NCBI GenBank assembly: GCA_937983065.1
Contig: CALKAL010000091.1
Span: 1 to 38,656, forward strand
DNA length: 38,656 bases
From: an uncultured Bacillaceae bacterium
Lineage (GTDB): Bacteria; Bacillota; Bacilli; Bacillales; Alkalibacillaceae
Direction: 5' to 3'
The translations under genes were made by a program, and so were the position numbers. The stretch's first letter is position 1, and the number at the start of each line of letters is the position of its first letter. A model generated the notes under the pieces. That model was not told where the DNA came from. It worked only from the letters and a program-made list of their open reading frames with translations, and did not search any database. Shown in pieces: positions 16,181-24,600 of this stretch.

Positions 16181-16831
16181 GTGAATAACAACGAAGATAT
16201 GATAAATAGTAAAAACTGGTCTGAACTAGAGGATGAGAAAGTCGTCGAATTCGTGCAAAGAGGTAATGTACAAGCACTCGACTTTTTAATTAATAAATAT
16301 CGGAGTTTCGTACGCGCAAAAGCCCGAACTTACTTTTTAATCGGGGCGGATCGAGAAGATATCGTCCAAGAAGGAATGATCGGTTTATATAAGGCGATTC
16401 GTGATTTCCAACAGGACAAGCTCTCGTCTTTTAGAGCCTTTGCCGAATTGTGTGTGACAAGGCAAATTATAACAGCGATTAAAACAGCGACGAGACAAAA
16501 GCATATCCCTTTAAATTCATACGTTTCCCTTGATAAGCCAATTTATGATGAGGAATCGGATCGGACGCTATTAGATGTCATTGCTGAGCACGATACGACA
16601 GATCCAGAAAAGCTTTTAATTAATCAAGAGAAATACGGGGATATGGAATTTAAAATGCAAGAGTTATTAAGTGAGCTCGAGCGCGAGGTTTTAAAGCTTT
16701 ATTTAGATGGACGGACATATCAAGAAATCTCTGAACTATTAAACCGTCATGTCAAGTCTATCGACAATGCTTTACAGCGGGTGAAGCGGAAACTTGAACG
16801 CCATTTAAGTTTAAGTGAAATTTCCCTTTAA
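16181..16831 (+). CDS. sigH: RNA polymerase sigma-H factor
   Basis: The 216-residue sigma-70-family protein directs transition-phase, competence and early sporulation genes in Bacillus. Region 2 is clear (RAKARTYFLIGADREDIVQEGMIGLYKAIRDF), as are the linker (LNSYVSLDKPIYDEESDRTLLD) and the region 4 helix-turn-helix (LSELEREVLKLYLDGRTYQEISELL...VDNAL-type recognition helix, here SIDNALQRVKRKL). It has a GTG start seven bases after GGGGGGAA. The position between rae1 and rpmG is standard, and it hints that the organism is a spore-former. Confidence 0.96.
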   Translation: MNNNEDMINSKNWSELEDEKVVEFVQRGNVQALDFLINKYRSFVRAKARTYFLIGADREDIVQEGMIGLYKAIRDFQQDKLSSFRAFAELCVTRQIITAIKTATRQKHIPLNSYVSLDKPIYDEESDRTLLDVIAEHDTTDPEKLLINQEKYGDMEFKMQELLSELEREVLKLYLDGRTYQEISELLNRHVKSIDNALQRVKRKLERHLSLSEISL

Positions 16832-16838
16832 TAACTAT

Positions 16839-16867
16839 TTGACATGGTCTATTTGTCATGGTAAATT
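16839..16867 (+). promoter_or_regulatory. promoter for rpmG-secE
   Basis: TTGACA (16839-16844), a 17-base spacer and TAAATT (16862-16867), eight bases after the sigH stop. Confidence 0.65.
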
Positions 16868-16930
16868 ATTTAAAGTGATGGGAAAATAGCATTTTCTTTT
16901 CAAAGACGCGAGGGAAGAAGAGGTTTTATG

Positions 16931-17077
16931 ATGCGAAAAAAAGTAGCTCTCGCCTGTTCGAATTGCAATCATAGAAATTATACAATTGAGAAAGCTAGTA
17001 ACGATAACATTCGTTTGGAAATAAAAAAGTATTGTAAGTCATGTAACGCACATACGTTACATCGGGAAACGAAATAG
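16931..17077 (+). CDS. rpmG: ribosomal protein L33, zinc-binding form
   Basis: The small 48-residue protein reads MRKKVALACSNCNHRNYTIE and ends HTLHRETK. CSNC and CKSC form a zinc ribbon, so this is the C+ form of L33 and not the zinc-free paralogue. The start at 16931 is eight bases after GAGG. The ATG just before it (16928) would add one methionine. It precedes secE by 26 bases, the usual rpmG-secE-nusG order. Bacilli often have further L33 copies elsewhere. Confidence 0.94.
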   Translation: MRKKVALACSNCNHRNYTIEKASNDNIRLEIKKYCKSCNAHTLHRETK

Positions 17078-17103
17078 GGGTCGTTCTGTTGGGGGGACAA
17101 AAC

Positions 17104-17271
17104 GTGTTTAAATTTTTTAAGGATGTCAATCGAGAAATGCGTAAAGTAAGTTGGCCTAAAGGACCAGAGCTTACTAAATATACGATTATCGTCATTTTAA
17201 CAGTCGTTTTCTTTACGGTCTTTTTCACATTAACTGACTTACTCATTTCATTTGTGTTAGAATTACTGTAG
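17104..17271 (+). CDS. secE: SecE, preprotein translocase subunit
   Basis: The 55-residue protein has the single-span SecE layout: an amphipathic amino end MFKFFKDVNREMRKVSWPKGPEL, with the conserved VSWP, then one transmembrane helix of ~20 residues. It clamps SecY in the membrane channel. The GTG at 17104 lies seven bases after GGGGGGA and matches the family start. The in-frame TTG at 17089 overlaps the ribosome-binding site. Confidence 0.95.
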   Translation: MFKFFKDVNREMRKVSWPKGPELTKYTIIVILTVVFFTVFFTLTDLLISFVLELL

Positions 17272-17298
17272 TTAATCCGTTTATGAATCGTATAGATG

Positions 17299-17347
17299 TG
17301 TTATAATGATTGAAGAAATAAAACCCGACGACAAGCGGGTTTTTTAT
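17299..17347 (+). promoter_or_regulatory. extended -10 promoter followed by terminator-like hairpin before nusG
   Basis: TGTTATAAT (17299-17307) is an extended -10 box with only a poor -35. About 14 bases on, AAACCCG (17321-17327) pairs with CGGGTTT (17336-17342) and runs into TTTATTATT. The hairpin looks like an intrinsic terminator for rpmG-secE, or an attenuator at the very start of a nusG transcript. Confidence 0.65.
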
Positions 17348-17411
17348 TATTCATTTTTTTAATGTAAAAGTTGAAAAATTTATTTTTAGGAGGGAAAGGT
17401 GTAACCCTAAC

Positions 17412-17948
17412 ATGATGGAGAAAAATTGGTATGTTGTCCACACGTATTCTGGTTATGAAAATAAAGTGAAGCTTAATTTAGAGAAGCGGATCGAATCGAT
17501 GGGGATGGAAGATAAAATATTTCGTGTCATCGTGCCAGAAGAAGAGGAAACGGAAATTAAAGATGGAAAACGTAAAACGAAAATGAAAAAGGTTTTTCCT
17601 GGCTATGTTTTGACCGAAATGATTATGACGGACGATTCCTGGTATGTCGTACGTAACACACCTGGCGTTACAGGATTTGTCGGATCGGCGGGCTCAGGCT
17701 CAAAACCGACGCCTCTTTTACCTGAGGAAGCGAATAAAATTTTAAAACGGATGGGTGTTAAAGAGGAAGTACAAGACTTTGAATTTGAATTAAAAGAAGC
17801 TGTTCGTGTGACAGACGGTCCGTTCGCTAACTTTACAGGTAACATCGAAGTGATTGATATGGACAAACAGAAAGTGAAAGTACATGTTAATATGTTCGGT
17901 AGGGAAACACCTGTAGAATTAGATTTCACACAAATTGAGAAATTATAA
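17412..17948 (+). CDS. nusG: NusG, transcription elongation/termination factor
   Basis: The 178-residue protein has an amino-terminal NGN domain (NWYVVHTYSGYENKVK, then VFPGYVLTEM and RNTPGVTGFVGS) that binds RNA polymerase. The carboxyl-terminal KOW domain (VTDGPFANFTGNIEVID) contacts S10 or Rho. ATG 17412 and ATG 17415 are adjacent, and the second gives the family start MEKNWYVV. The perfect AGGAGGG lies 17 bases upstream, longer than usual, while AAAGGTG is nearer. It has a terminator-like hairpin upstream and is separated from rplK by a promoter. Confidence 0.96.
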   Translation: MMEKNWYVVHTYSGYENKVKLNLEKRIESMGMEDKIFRVIVPEEEETEIKDGKRKTKMKKVFPGYVLTEMIMTDDSWYVVRNTPGVTGFVGSAGSGSKPTPLLPEEANKILKRMGVKEEVQDFEFELKEAVRVTDGPFANFTGNIEVIDMDKQKVKVHVNMFGRETPVELDFTQIEKL

Positions 17949-17955
17949 TTCCCTC

Positions 17956-17984
17956 TTGCATTATTGCGTAAAAGATGCTAGAAT
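17956..17984 (+). promoter_or_regulatory. promoter for rplK-rplA
   Basis: TTGCAT (17956-17961), a 17-base spacer and TAGAAT (17979-17984) with an upstream TGC that makes an extended -10. The leader of ~95 bases carries the L1-type motif. Confidence 0.8.
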
Positions 17985-18030
17985 TTTTATGTTTCTTAAT
18001 GTCTTTAGTAAAATGAGCTAAAGAAAATGA

Positions 18031-18057
18031 GTGGGAGGGGAAATCCCCAATTACCAC
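18031..18057 (+). promoter_or_regulatory. L1-type regulatory motif in the rplK leader
   Basis: GTGG (18031-18034) pairs with CCAC (18054-18057). After an asymmetric loop (GA opposite AATTA), an upper stem GGGG/CCCC follows (18037-18040 with 18045-18048). This GTGGGAGG...ACCAC layout resembles the 23S rRNA-mimic that ribosomal protein L1 binds on its own mRNA in several bacteria. The function is inferred from that precedent. Confidence 0.6.
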
Positions 18058-18084
18058 ATCACGGACTTTAAGGAGGTGTGTCTC

Positions 18085-18510
18085 GTGGCTAAAAAAGTAA
18101 TTAATGTTGTCAAGCTGCAAATTCCTGCGGGTAAAGCGAATCCTGCACCACCAGTAGGCCCTGCATTAGGTCAAGCTGGTATTAACATCATGGGATTTTG
18201 TAAAGAATTTAACGCCCAAACACAAGACCAAGCAGGATTGATTATTCCGGTTGAAATTTCTGTTTATGAAGATCGTTCTTTTACATTCATAACGAAAACA
18301 CCACCTGCTGCTGTTCTTCTTAAAAAGGCAGCTGGGATTGATTTAGGTTCAGGTGAGCCAAACCGTAATAAAGTGGCGACACTTAAGCGTGATAAAGTTC
18401 GCGAAATTGCTGAGCTTAAAATGGCTGACTTAAATGCAGCTAATGTTGATTCAGCAATGCGCATGGTTGAAGGTACAGCGCGCAGTATGGGAATTACAAT
18501 CGAAGACTAA
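18085..18510 (+). CDS. rplK: ribosomal protein L11
   Basis: The 141-residue protein is the exact usual length. The amino-terminal domain is AKKVINVVKLQIPAGKANPAPPVGPALGQAGINIMGF, with the proline-rich thiostrepton-region loop. The carboxyl-terminal RNA-binding domain ends GTARSMGITIED. It forms the GTPase-associated centre with L10 and L12. I chose the GTG at 18085 after AGGAGGTG. The GTG at 18031 would add 18 residues encoded by the leader hairpin. Confidence 0.97.
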   Translation: MAKKVINVVKLQIPAGKANPAPPVGPALGQAGINIMGFCKEFNAQTQDQAGLIIPVEISVYEDRSFTFITKTPPAAVLLKKAAGIDLGSGEPNRNKVATLKRDKVREIAELKMADLNAANVDSAMRMVEGTARSMGITIED

Positions 18511-18632
18511 TTGTCGTTCAACTTCCCGTTTGTTAACCTTTACATTCACCGATTTAATAAATATTTTAAAGAAATGAATCTGTCAACGGAAAAGATGACA
18601 GAAGTAAGACGGATCTGTTTCGTTTTACTTAA

Positions 18633-18658
18633 GTGGGAGGTTCAACCGTTAAAACCAC
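18633..18658 (+). promoter_or_regulatory. second L1-type motif, before rplA
   Basis: GTGGGAGG (18633-18640) and ACCAC (18654-18658) repeat the conserved parts of the rplK-leader motif, with GTGG/CCAC closing and a two-base upper GG/CC. Upstream in the same 165-base spacer are two more hairpins: CTGTCA/TGACAG (18580-18601) and a 10-bp stem (18602-18611 with 18621-18630, one G-T pair). This suggests L1 may control its own gene separately from rplK. Confidence 0.5.
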
Positions 18659-18675
18659 AATGAGGAGGATATGAC

Positions 18676-19374
18676 ATGGCTAAGAAAGGTAAAAAATATT
18701 TAGAAGCTTTAAAGCTTATTGATCGTAACAACCAATACGATATTAAAGAAGCTGTTGAATTAGCTAAAAAGGCATCATCCGCAAAATTCGATGAAACAAT
18801 TGATGTTGTTTATCGTCTAGGAATCGATACGAAGAAAGCAGATCAGCAAATTCGTGGTGCTTTCGTTTTACCACATGGTACGGGTAAAACTCAACGTGTA
18901 TTAGTATTCGCTAAAGGCGATAAAGCAAAAGAAGCGGAAAATGCAGGCGCTGACTATGTTGGAGATGCGGACTTCATTGAAAAAATCAATCAAGGTTGGT
19001 TCGACTTTGATGTTGTCGTCGCTACACCAGATATGATGGCCGAAGTTGGAAAGCTAGGTCGTGTATTAGGGCCAAAAGGTTTAATGCCTAACCCTAAAAC
19101 AGGCACAGTTACTTTTGAAATTGAAAAAGCCGTTAACGATATTAAAGCTGGTAAAGTTGAATATCGTGCGGATAAAGCAGGAAATGTTCACGTTCCAATT
19201 GGTAAAGTTTCCTTCGATGATGAGAAATTAATTGAAAACTTCGATGCGATGACTGATACGATCGTCAAAGCAAAGCCTCAGTCAGCTAAAGGAACGTATA
19301 TGAAAAATGTCGCTATTTCCACAACGATGGGACCTGGCATCCGAATCGATGTTAGCCCATACTTGAAAAAATAA
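18676..19374 (+). CDS. rplA: ribosomal protein L1
   Basis: The 232-residue protein of the L1 stalk has the family segments FDETIDVVYRLGIDTKKADQ, GTGKTQRVLVFAKGDKA, KLGRVLGPKGLMPNPKTGTV and the carboxyl TMGPGIRIDV. It moves deacylated tRNA out of the E site and represses its own operon in many bacteria, which fits the two motifs upstream. TGAGGAGG precedes the ATG. The stop is directly followed by the rplJ promoter's -35 box. Confidence 0.97.
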   Translation: MAKKGKKYLEALKLIDRNNQYDIKEAVELAKKASSAKFDETIDVVYRLGIDTKKADQQIRGAFVLPHGTGKTQRVLVFAKGDKAKEAENAGADYVGDADFIEKINQGWFDFDVVVATPDMMAEVGKLGRVLGPKGLMPNPKTGTVTFEIEKAVNDIKAGKVEYRADKAGNVHVPIGKVSFDDEKLIENFDAMTDTIVKAKPQSAKGTYMKNVAISTTMGPGIRIDVSPYLKK

Positions 19375-19403
19375 TTGACATTGTATAAAACGTTATATAT
19401 AAT
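19375..19403 (+). promoter_or_regulatory. rplJ-rplL promoter
   Basis: A perfect consensus promoter: TTGACA (19375-19380), a 17-base spacer and TATAAT (19398-19403). The -35 box begins at the base after the rplA stop codon. Confidence 0.95.
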
Positions 19404-19427
19404 AACTTTGTTAAATTAAATACGTTA

Positions 19428-19549
19428 CCGTAGACAGTAGGAGCAATCATTGCTTAAACATTCCTACCGAGGTGTGTGATTGTTTGAATAGTTACAACGT
19501 GTAACTTTATAAACTCATGCCTCTATGTCTAATCATAGAGGCTTTTTTA
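19428..19549 (+). promoter_or_regulatory. L10 (rplJ) leader with attenuator
   Basis: The leader contains the conserved L10-L12 binding region (GACAGTAGGAGCAATCATTG through TTCCTACCGAGGTG). A small hairpin follows (GTTAC/GTAAC, 19491-19505), then an intrinsic terminator: GCCTCTATG (19519-19527) with CATAGAGGC (19534-19542) and TTTTTTATT. In B. subtilis the L10-L12 complex binds such a leader and promotes termination, giving feedback control. Confidence 0.88.
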
Positions 19550-19599
19550 TTACACAAATACGGTAGAGTTATAAAAGTTATGACTTAGGAGGTGGAAAA

Positions 19600-20103
19600 A
19601 TGAGCGCAGTCATCGAAAAGAAAAAAGCACTCGTTGATGAAATTACTGATAAACTAACAAATAGTAAAACGACAATTCTTGTAGATTACCGTGGCTTAAA
19701 CGTCGCTGAAGTAACAGAATTACGTAAACAGCTAAGAGACGTAGGTGTCGACTTTAAAGTTTACAAAAACACAATGCTACGCCGTGCCGCTGAAAAAGCT
19801 GGCTATGATCAATTAAATGATATTTTAGTCGGACCAACTGCGATTGCATTTTCTGATGAGGATGTCGTTGCACCGGCAAAAATTATCGGAAAGTTTGCTA
19901 AAGAAGCTGAAGCATTAGAAATTAAAGGTGGCGTAATTGAAGGAAACATGGCGTCCATCGAGCAAATTAAAGAGCTTTCCGAATTACCATCCCACGAAGG
20001 ACTTGTATCGATGCTTCTCAGCGTACTACAAGCTCCAATTCGAAACTTCGCATACGCAACAAAAGCGATTGCGGATCAAAAAGAAGAAGAACAAGGCGCA
20101 TAA
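19600..20103 (+). CDS. rplJ: ribosomal protein L10
   Basis: The 167-residue base of the ribosomal stalk has the amino-terminal rRNA-binding domain with ILVDYRGLNVAEVTELRKQLR and FKVYKNTMLRRAAE. The carboxyl helix (LLSVLQAPIRNFAYATKAIADQKEE) binds L12 dimers. AGGAGGTGG precedes the ATG. It is cotranscribed with rplL, 48 bases downstream, under the attenuator leader. Confidence 0.97.
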   Translation: MSAVIEKKKALVDEITDKLTNSKTTILVDYRGLNVAEVTELRKQLRDVGVDFKVYKNTMLRRAAEKAGYDQLNDILVGPTAIAFSDEDVVAPAKIIGKFAKEAEALEIKGGVIEGNMASIEQIKELSELPSHEGLVSMLLSVLQAPIRNFAYATKAIADQKEEEQGA

Positions 20104-20151
20104 ATGGCGTCATAATCGGTTAAAAACCATAATTTAAGGAGGATTTTTATC

Positions 20152-20517
20152 ATGACTAAAGAACAAATTATCGATGCGATAAAAGAAATGTCAGTTTTAG
20201 AATTAAATGATTTAGTAAAAGCAATTGAGGAAGAGTTTGGTGTAACAGCAGCAGCTCCAGTCGCTGTAGCAGGTGCAGCAGCAGGTGGAGAAGCAGCTGA
20301 AGAGAAAACTGAATTTGACGTTGTGTTAGAAGCTGCTGGAGATTCTAAAATTAAAGTCGTTAAAGCAGTTCGCGAAATTACAGGCCTCGGCTTAAAAGAT
20401 GCAAAAGACCTAGTAGACAACGCACCAGGACCAATTAAAGAAGGCGTCGCTAAAGAAGAAGCAGAAGAAATGAAAGCTAAATTAGAAGAAGCTGGAGCGA
20501 CAGTCGAATTAAAATAA
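20152..20517 (+). CDS. rplL: ribosomal protein L7/L12
   Basis: The 121-residue acidic stalk protein has an amino-terminal dimerisation helix (KEQIIDAIKEMSVLELNDLVKAIEEEFGV) and an Ala/Gly-rich hinge (about residues 40-55). The carboxyl domain carries the factor-binding face (KIKVVKAVREITGLGLKDAKDLVDNAP). It recruits EF-Tu, EF-G and other GTPases. AAGGAGG lies before the ATG, and a hairpin follows the gene. Confidence 0.98.
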   Translation: MTKEQIIDAIKEMSVLELNDLVKAIEEEFGVTAAAPVAVAGAAAGGEAAEEKTEFDVVLEAAGDSKIKVVKAVREITGLGLKDAKDLVDNAPGPIKEGVAKEEAEEMKAKLEEAGATVELK

Positions 20518-20537
20518 TTTTTTAAATCATACTAAAT

Positions 20538-20573
20538 ATAAGCTCGCTGACTACCGGCGAGCTTATGTTTATC
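20538..20573 (+). terminator. hairpin after rplL
   Basis: ATAAGCTCGC (20538-20547) pairs perfectly with GCGAGCTTAT (20557-20566), followed by a modest GTTTATC. The weak T-run suggests partial termination, leaving some read-through into the methyltransferase gene. Confidence 0.65.
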
Positions 20574-20619
20574 TACAAAAGCCCCAAAATAAATAACCTT
20601 GTTATCGAGGTGTCGTAAA

Positions 20620-21225
20620 ATGAATGATCACTATTATTCTCAAAAACCTACAAGCGATAGTAGACCCTCACAATTTAACGTTACAATTCGATCTCAACAT
20701 TTAACATTCCATACAGATGAAGGCGTCTTCTCAAAAGATAAATTAGATTATGGGACATCGGTTTTGATTAACCAATTTAACGAGCCTGACGTTCAAGGAG
20801 ACTTTCTTGATGTCGGTTGTGGTTACGGCCCGATCGGTATTGTTTTGGCGAAGCTTTTCAATGATCGGAAAGTATATATGGTTGACATTAATGAACGCGC
20901 ACTCTCTTTAGCGGAAAAAAACGCATTAGAGAATAACGTCACGAATGTCGTCATTTCAAATAGCGATCATTTTGAACAATTAAAGGGACAAACGTTTGCG
21001 GCGATTATTACGAATCCGCCAATTCGGGCAGGAAAAGAGTTAGTACACAAAATCGTTGAAGAAAGCTATCATCATTTGAAAAAATACGGTGAGCTTTGGG
21101 TTGTCATACAGAAAAAGCAAGGGGCACCATCATTGAAGGCTAAAATAAACGATACGTTTGGAAACGCGGAAATCGTAAAACGGGATAAAGGATACTATAT
21201 TTTGCATGCTAAAAAATTTGACTGA
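20620..21225 (+). CDS. ybxB: YbxB, RsmC-like class I SAM methyltransferase
   Basis: The 201-residue Rossmann-fold methyltransferase has an SAM-binding loop FLDVGCGYGPIGIVLA (about residues 65-80) and acidic VDINERAL. The catalytic motif is NPPIRAG (about 136-142), typical of RsmC/RlmG-type guanine N2 methyltransferases acting on rRNA. The exact target is not known to me. ATG 20620 follows GAGGTG; a TTG at 20599 precedes that site. It is in the standard position between rplL and rpoB. Confidence 0.88.
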   Translation: MNDHYYSQKPTSDSRPSQFNVTIRSQHLTFHTDEGVFSKDKLDYGTSVLINQFNEPDVQGDFLDVGCGYGPIGIVLAKLFNDRKVYMVDINERALSLAEKNALENNVTNVVISNSDHFEQLKGQTFAAIITNPPIRAGKELVHKIVEESYHHLKKYGELWVVIQKKQGAPSLKAKINDTFGNAEIVKRDKGYYILHAKKFD

Positions 21226-21486
21226 GGCTAGCCAATGTGATAACATTATAAAATGCCAATATATGCTTATCCTTGTCAAGAACTTTTTTATATTTTTTAT
21301 CGTTATTTTTCTTCTCTATTATACATTCATATGCGAATAAATTGAATATCTGTTTTCTAAAAATCTCTTGATATCAGGTATAAAAACATCTTGAACTACC
21401 GATAAATGAATATAGTGCGAAAATAGGATAGAATAGGGGTTATTAGTCTGAGACATGTATATAGTGAATACTCAACAATTAATCGG

Positions 21487-21624
21487 TTGACTACATTCGT
21501 GACATTAACGAATGTTTATATAATTCAAGCTTGAGAAAGTTTACATCAAGCAAGTTCGACGTGCATTTTTGTCGGACCATTTTTTGTTTTATTTTAGTAT
21601 AGCTCTTCAACTAAAATAAAACAA
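21487..21624 (+). promoter_or_regulatory. rpoB leader: candidate promoter and tandem hairpins
   Basis: The 452 bases between the methyltransferase gene and rpoB hold no gene. TATAAT at 21519-21524 is a possible -10 box (the -35 is poor), preceded by a palindrome ACATTCGT/ACGAATGT (21493-21515). Then come GCTTGA/TCAAGC (21529-21551) and GTTCGAC/GTCGGAC (21554-21577) followed by CATTTTTTG, which is terminator-like. A perfect 15-bp stem follows (21584-21598 with 21610-21624), whose left arm overlaps that T-run. The layout suggests attenuation. In the first ~250 bases (21226-21480) I see nothing convincing. Confidence 0.55.
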
Positions 21625-21677
21625 TGAATGTTTTACTCATTTTTTTACTAAAACAGGTCGTTTGAGAGGTGAAGCAG

Positions 21678-24600
21678 TTGACAGGACAACTCATTCAGTA
21701 TGGTCGGCATCGAGAGCGAAGAAGCTACGCAAGAATTAGCGAGGTTCACGAACTACCAAACTTAATTGAAATTCAAACCGCTTCTTATGATTGGTTCTTA
21801 AGAGAAGGTTTGAAGGAAATGTTTGAGGACATTTCACCAATTGAAGATTTTACAGGGAATCTTTCATTAGAATTTGTAGATTACAGCTTAGCAGAACCAA
21901 AATACCCTGTAGATGAAGCGAAAGAGAGAGATGTGACGTACAACGCTCCACTAAGAGTGAAGGTGCGTCTATTAAATAAAGAAACAGGTGAAGTAAAAGA
22001 GCAAGAAGTATTCATGGGTGACTTCCCGTTAATGACAGATACGGGGACGTTTATTATTAACGGGGCGGAACGGGTTATCGTTTCCCAGCTCGTCCGTTCA
22101 CCAAGTGTTTATTTTAATGAAAAATTTGATAAAAACGGTAAAAGAGGTCATACAGCAACGGTTATTCCGAATCGTGGCGCATGGTTAGAGTTCGAAACAG
22201 ATACGAAAGATGTCGTTCATGTTCGTATTGATCGGACACGTAAACTACCAATCACTGTATTATTACGTGCTTTAGGCTTTAGCAGTAATGAAGAAATTGT
22301 TGATTTGATTGGTGATAATGAATATTTAAGAAATACATTAGAAAAAGATAATACGGAAGATAGTGAAAGAGCGTTAATCGAAATTTATGAAAGATTACGC
22401 CCAGGAGAGCCTCCAACCGCGGAAAACGCTCGTAATTTATTAATCTCGCGTTTCTTTGACCCGAAAAGATATGATTTAGCACGGGTTGGACGTTATAAAA
22501 TTAATAAAAAGCTTCATATCAAACATCGTCTATTTAACCAGACGTTAGCTGAGACGATTGTTAATGAAGAAACGGGTGAAGTGATTGCGCGTAAAGGGGA
22601 TAAACTGACGCGTCGTCTCCTTGATAAAATTTTACCGTATTTAGATTTAGAAGATCAGGCAACGGGTGAGAAAATTATCGAGCCTGGTGATGGCGTTTTA
22701 GATGAGCCGATTAAAATTCAGTCGATTAAAATTGTTGACCCTACAGACCCTGATGGTGAGAGAACGTTAAATGTAATTGGAAATGCAAACGTCAGCTCCT
22801 CAGTAAAAAATATTACACCAGCTGACATTATTGCGTCGATTAACTATTTCTTTAACTTACTTCATTCTGTTGGGCAAACAGATGATATTGACCATTTAGG
22901 TAACCGTCGTCTCCGTTCAGTAGGAGAATTGTTACAAAATCAATTTAGAATTGGTCTTTCTCGTATGGAGCGTGTCGTTCGTGAGCGGATGTCGATTCAA
23001 GATACGGATTCAATTACACCGCAACAGCTCATTAACATTCGTCCAGTCATTGCATCCATTAAAGAGTTTTTCGGAAGCTCACAACTTTCGCAGTTTATGT
23101 ATCAAACGAATCCATTAGCGGAATTGACACATAAACGTCGTCTATCAGCATTAGGGCCAGGCGGTTTAACGCGTGAGCGGGCTGGTTTTGAAGTAAGGGA
23201 CGTTCACTATTCCCACTACGGCCGGATGTGTCCAATTGAAACACCTGAAGGACCGAACATCGGGTTAATTAACTCATTATCTACTTATGCGAAAGTAAAT
23301 GAGTTTGGATTTATTGAAACACCGTATCGTCGTGTTGACCCTGAAACAGGGAAAGTAACGACTCAAATAGACTATTTAACTGCAGACGAAGAAGATAGCT
23401 ATGTTGTTGCTCAGGCAAACGCATTGTTAAACGATGATGGTACGTTTAAAGAAGAAGAAGTTATCGCGCGTTTTCGTGGTGAGAACATTATCGTTCCACG
23501 TGAAGAGGTCGACTATATGGACGTTTCACCAAAGCAAGTCGTCTCTGCAGCAACAGCATGTATCCCATTTTTAGAAAACGACGACTCAAACCGGGCGTTA
23601 ATGGGTGCGAACATGCAACGACAAGCTGTTCCGTTAATTAAACCAGAAGCACCTTTCGTTGGAACGGGAATGGAGTACGTATCAGGGAAAGATTCTGGTT
23701 CGGCAGTTATTTCTAGACATAACGGAATCGTAGAAAAAGTCGAAGCGAATGAAATTCAAATTCGTCGCATTGAAGAAGTAGATGGTAAAGAAGTTGAAGG
23801 AGATATCGACCGTTACAAGCTAGCTAAATTTGTTCGTTCTAACCAAGGAACGTGCTATAACCAAACGCCAATTGTTGAAAAAGGTGACCGTGTTACGAAA
23901 GGTGAAATTATCGCTGACGGACCATCAATGGATAAAGGTGAATTAGCGCTAGGTCGAAATGCTCTTGTCGCCTTTATGACGTGGGACGGATACAACTATG
24001 AGGATGCGATCATTATGAGTGAACGATTAGTTAAAAATGATGCATTCACATCCGTACACATTGAGGAATTTGAATCAGAAGCTCGAGATACGAAATTAGG
24101 GCCTGAAGAAATTACTAGAGACATCCCGAACGTTGGGGAAGATGCATTAAGAAACTTAGATGATGAAGGAATTGTCCGTATCGGTGCTGAAGTTTCCGAT
24201 GGTGATATTTTAGTTGGAAAGGTTACGCCGAAAGGAATGACTGAATTATCAGCAGAAGAACGACTTCTCCATGCGATTTTCGGTGAGAAAGCTCGTGAAG
24301 TAAGAGATACGTCATTACGTGTTCCACACGGCGGTGGCGGAATCATTTTAGATGTGAAAATATTTAACCGTGAAGATGGTGATGAGCTAGCTCCAGGTGT
24401 TAATAAATTAGTTCGCGTCTATATCGTTCAAAAACGTAAAATCTCTGAAGGGGATAAAATGGCAGGCCGTCACGGAAACAAAGGGGTAATATCTCGTATT
24501 TTACCAGAAGAGGATATGCCTTATTTACCAGATGGTACGCCAGTTGACGTAATGTTAAATCCTCTCGGTGTTCCGTCGCGGATGAATATCGGTCAAGTAT

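Noticed and set aside
18031..18084. In-frame GTG giving an 18-residue extension of L11
   Set aside because: It is formed by the L1-type hairpin; the GTG at 18085 has the ribosome-binding site and gives the family length of 141.
18660..18674. Four-codon open frame ATGAGGAGGATATGA before rplA
   Set aside because: It consists of the rplA Shine-Dalgarno sequence itself; chance is the simplest explanation, although coupling cannot be excluded.
20076..20420. Minus-strand open frame of 114 codons opposite rplL
   Set aside because: Its Ala/Ser-rich protein is just the complement of the L7/L12 hinge; there is no promoter or start signal.
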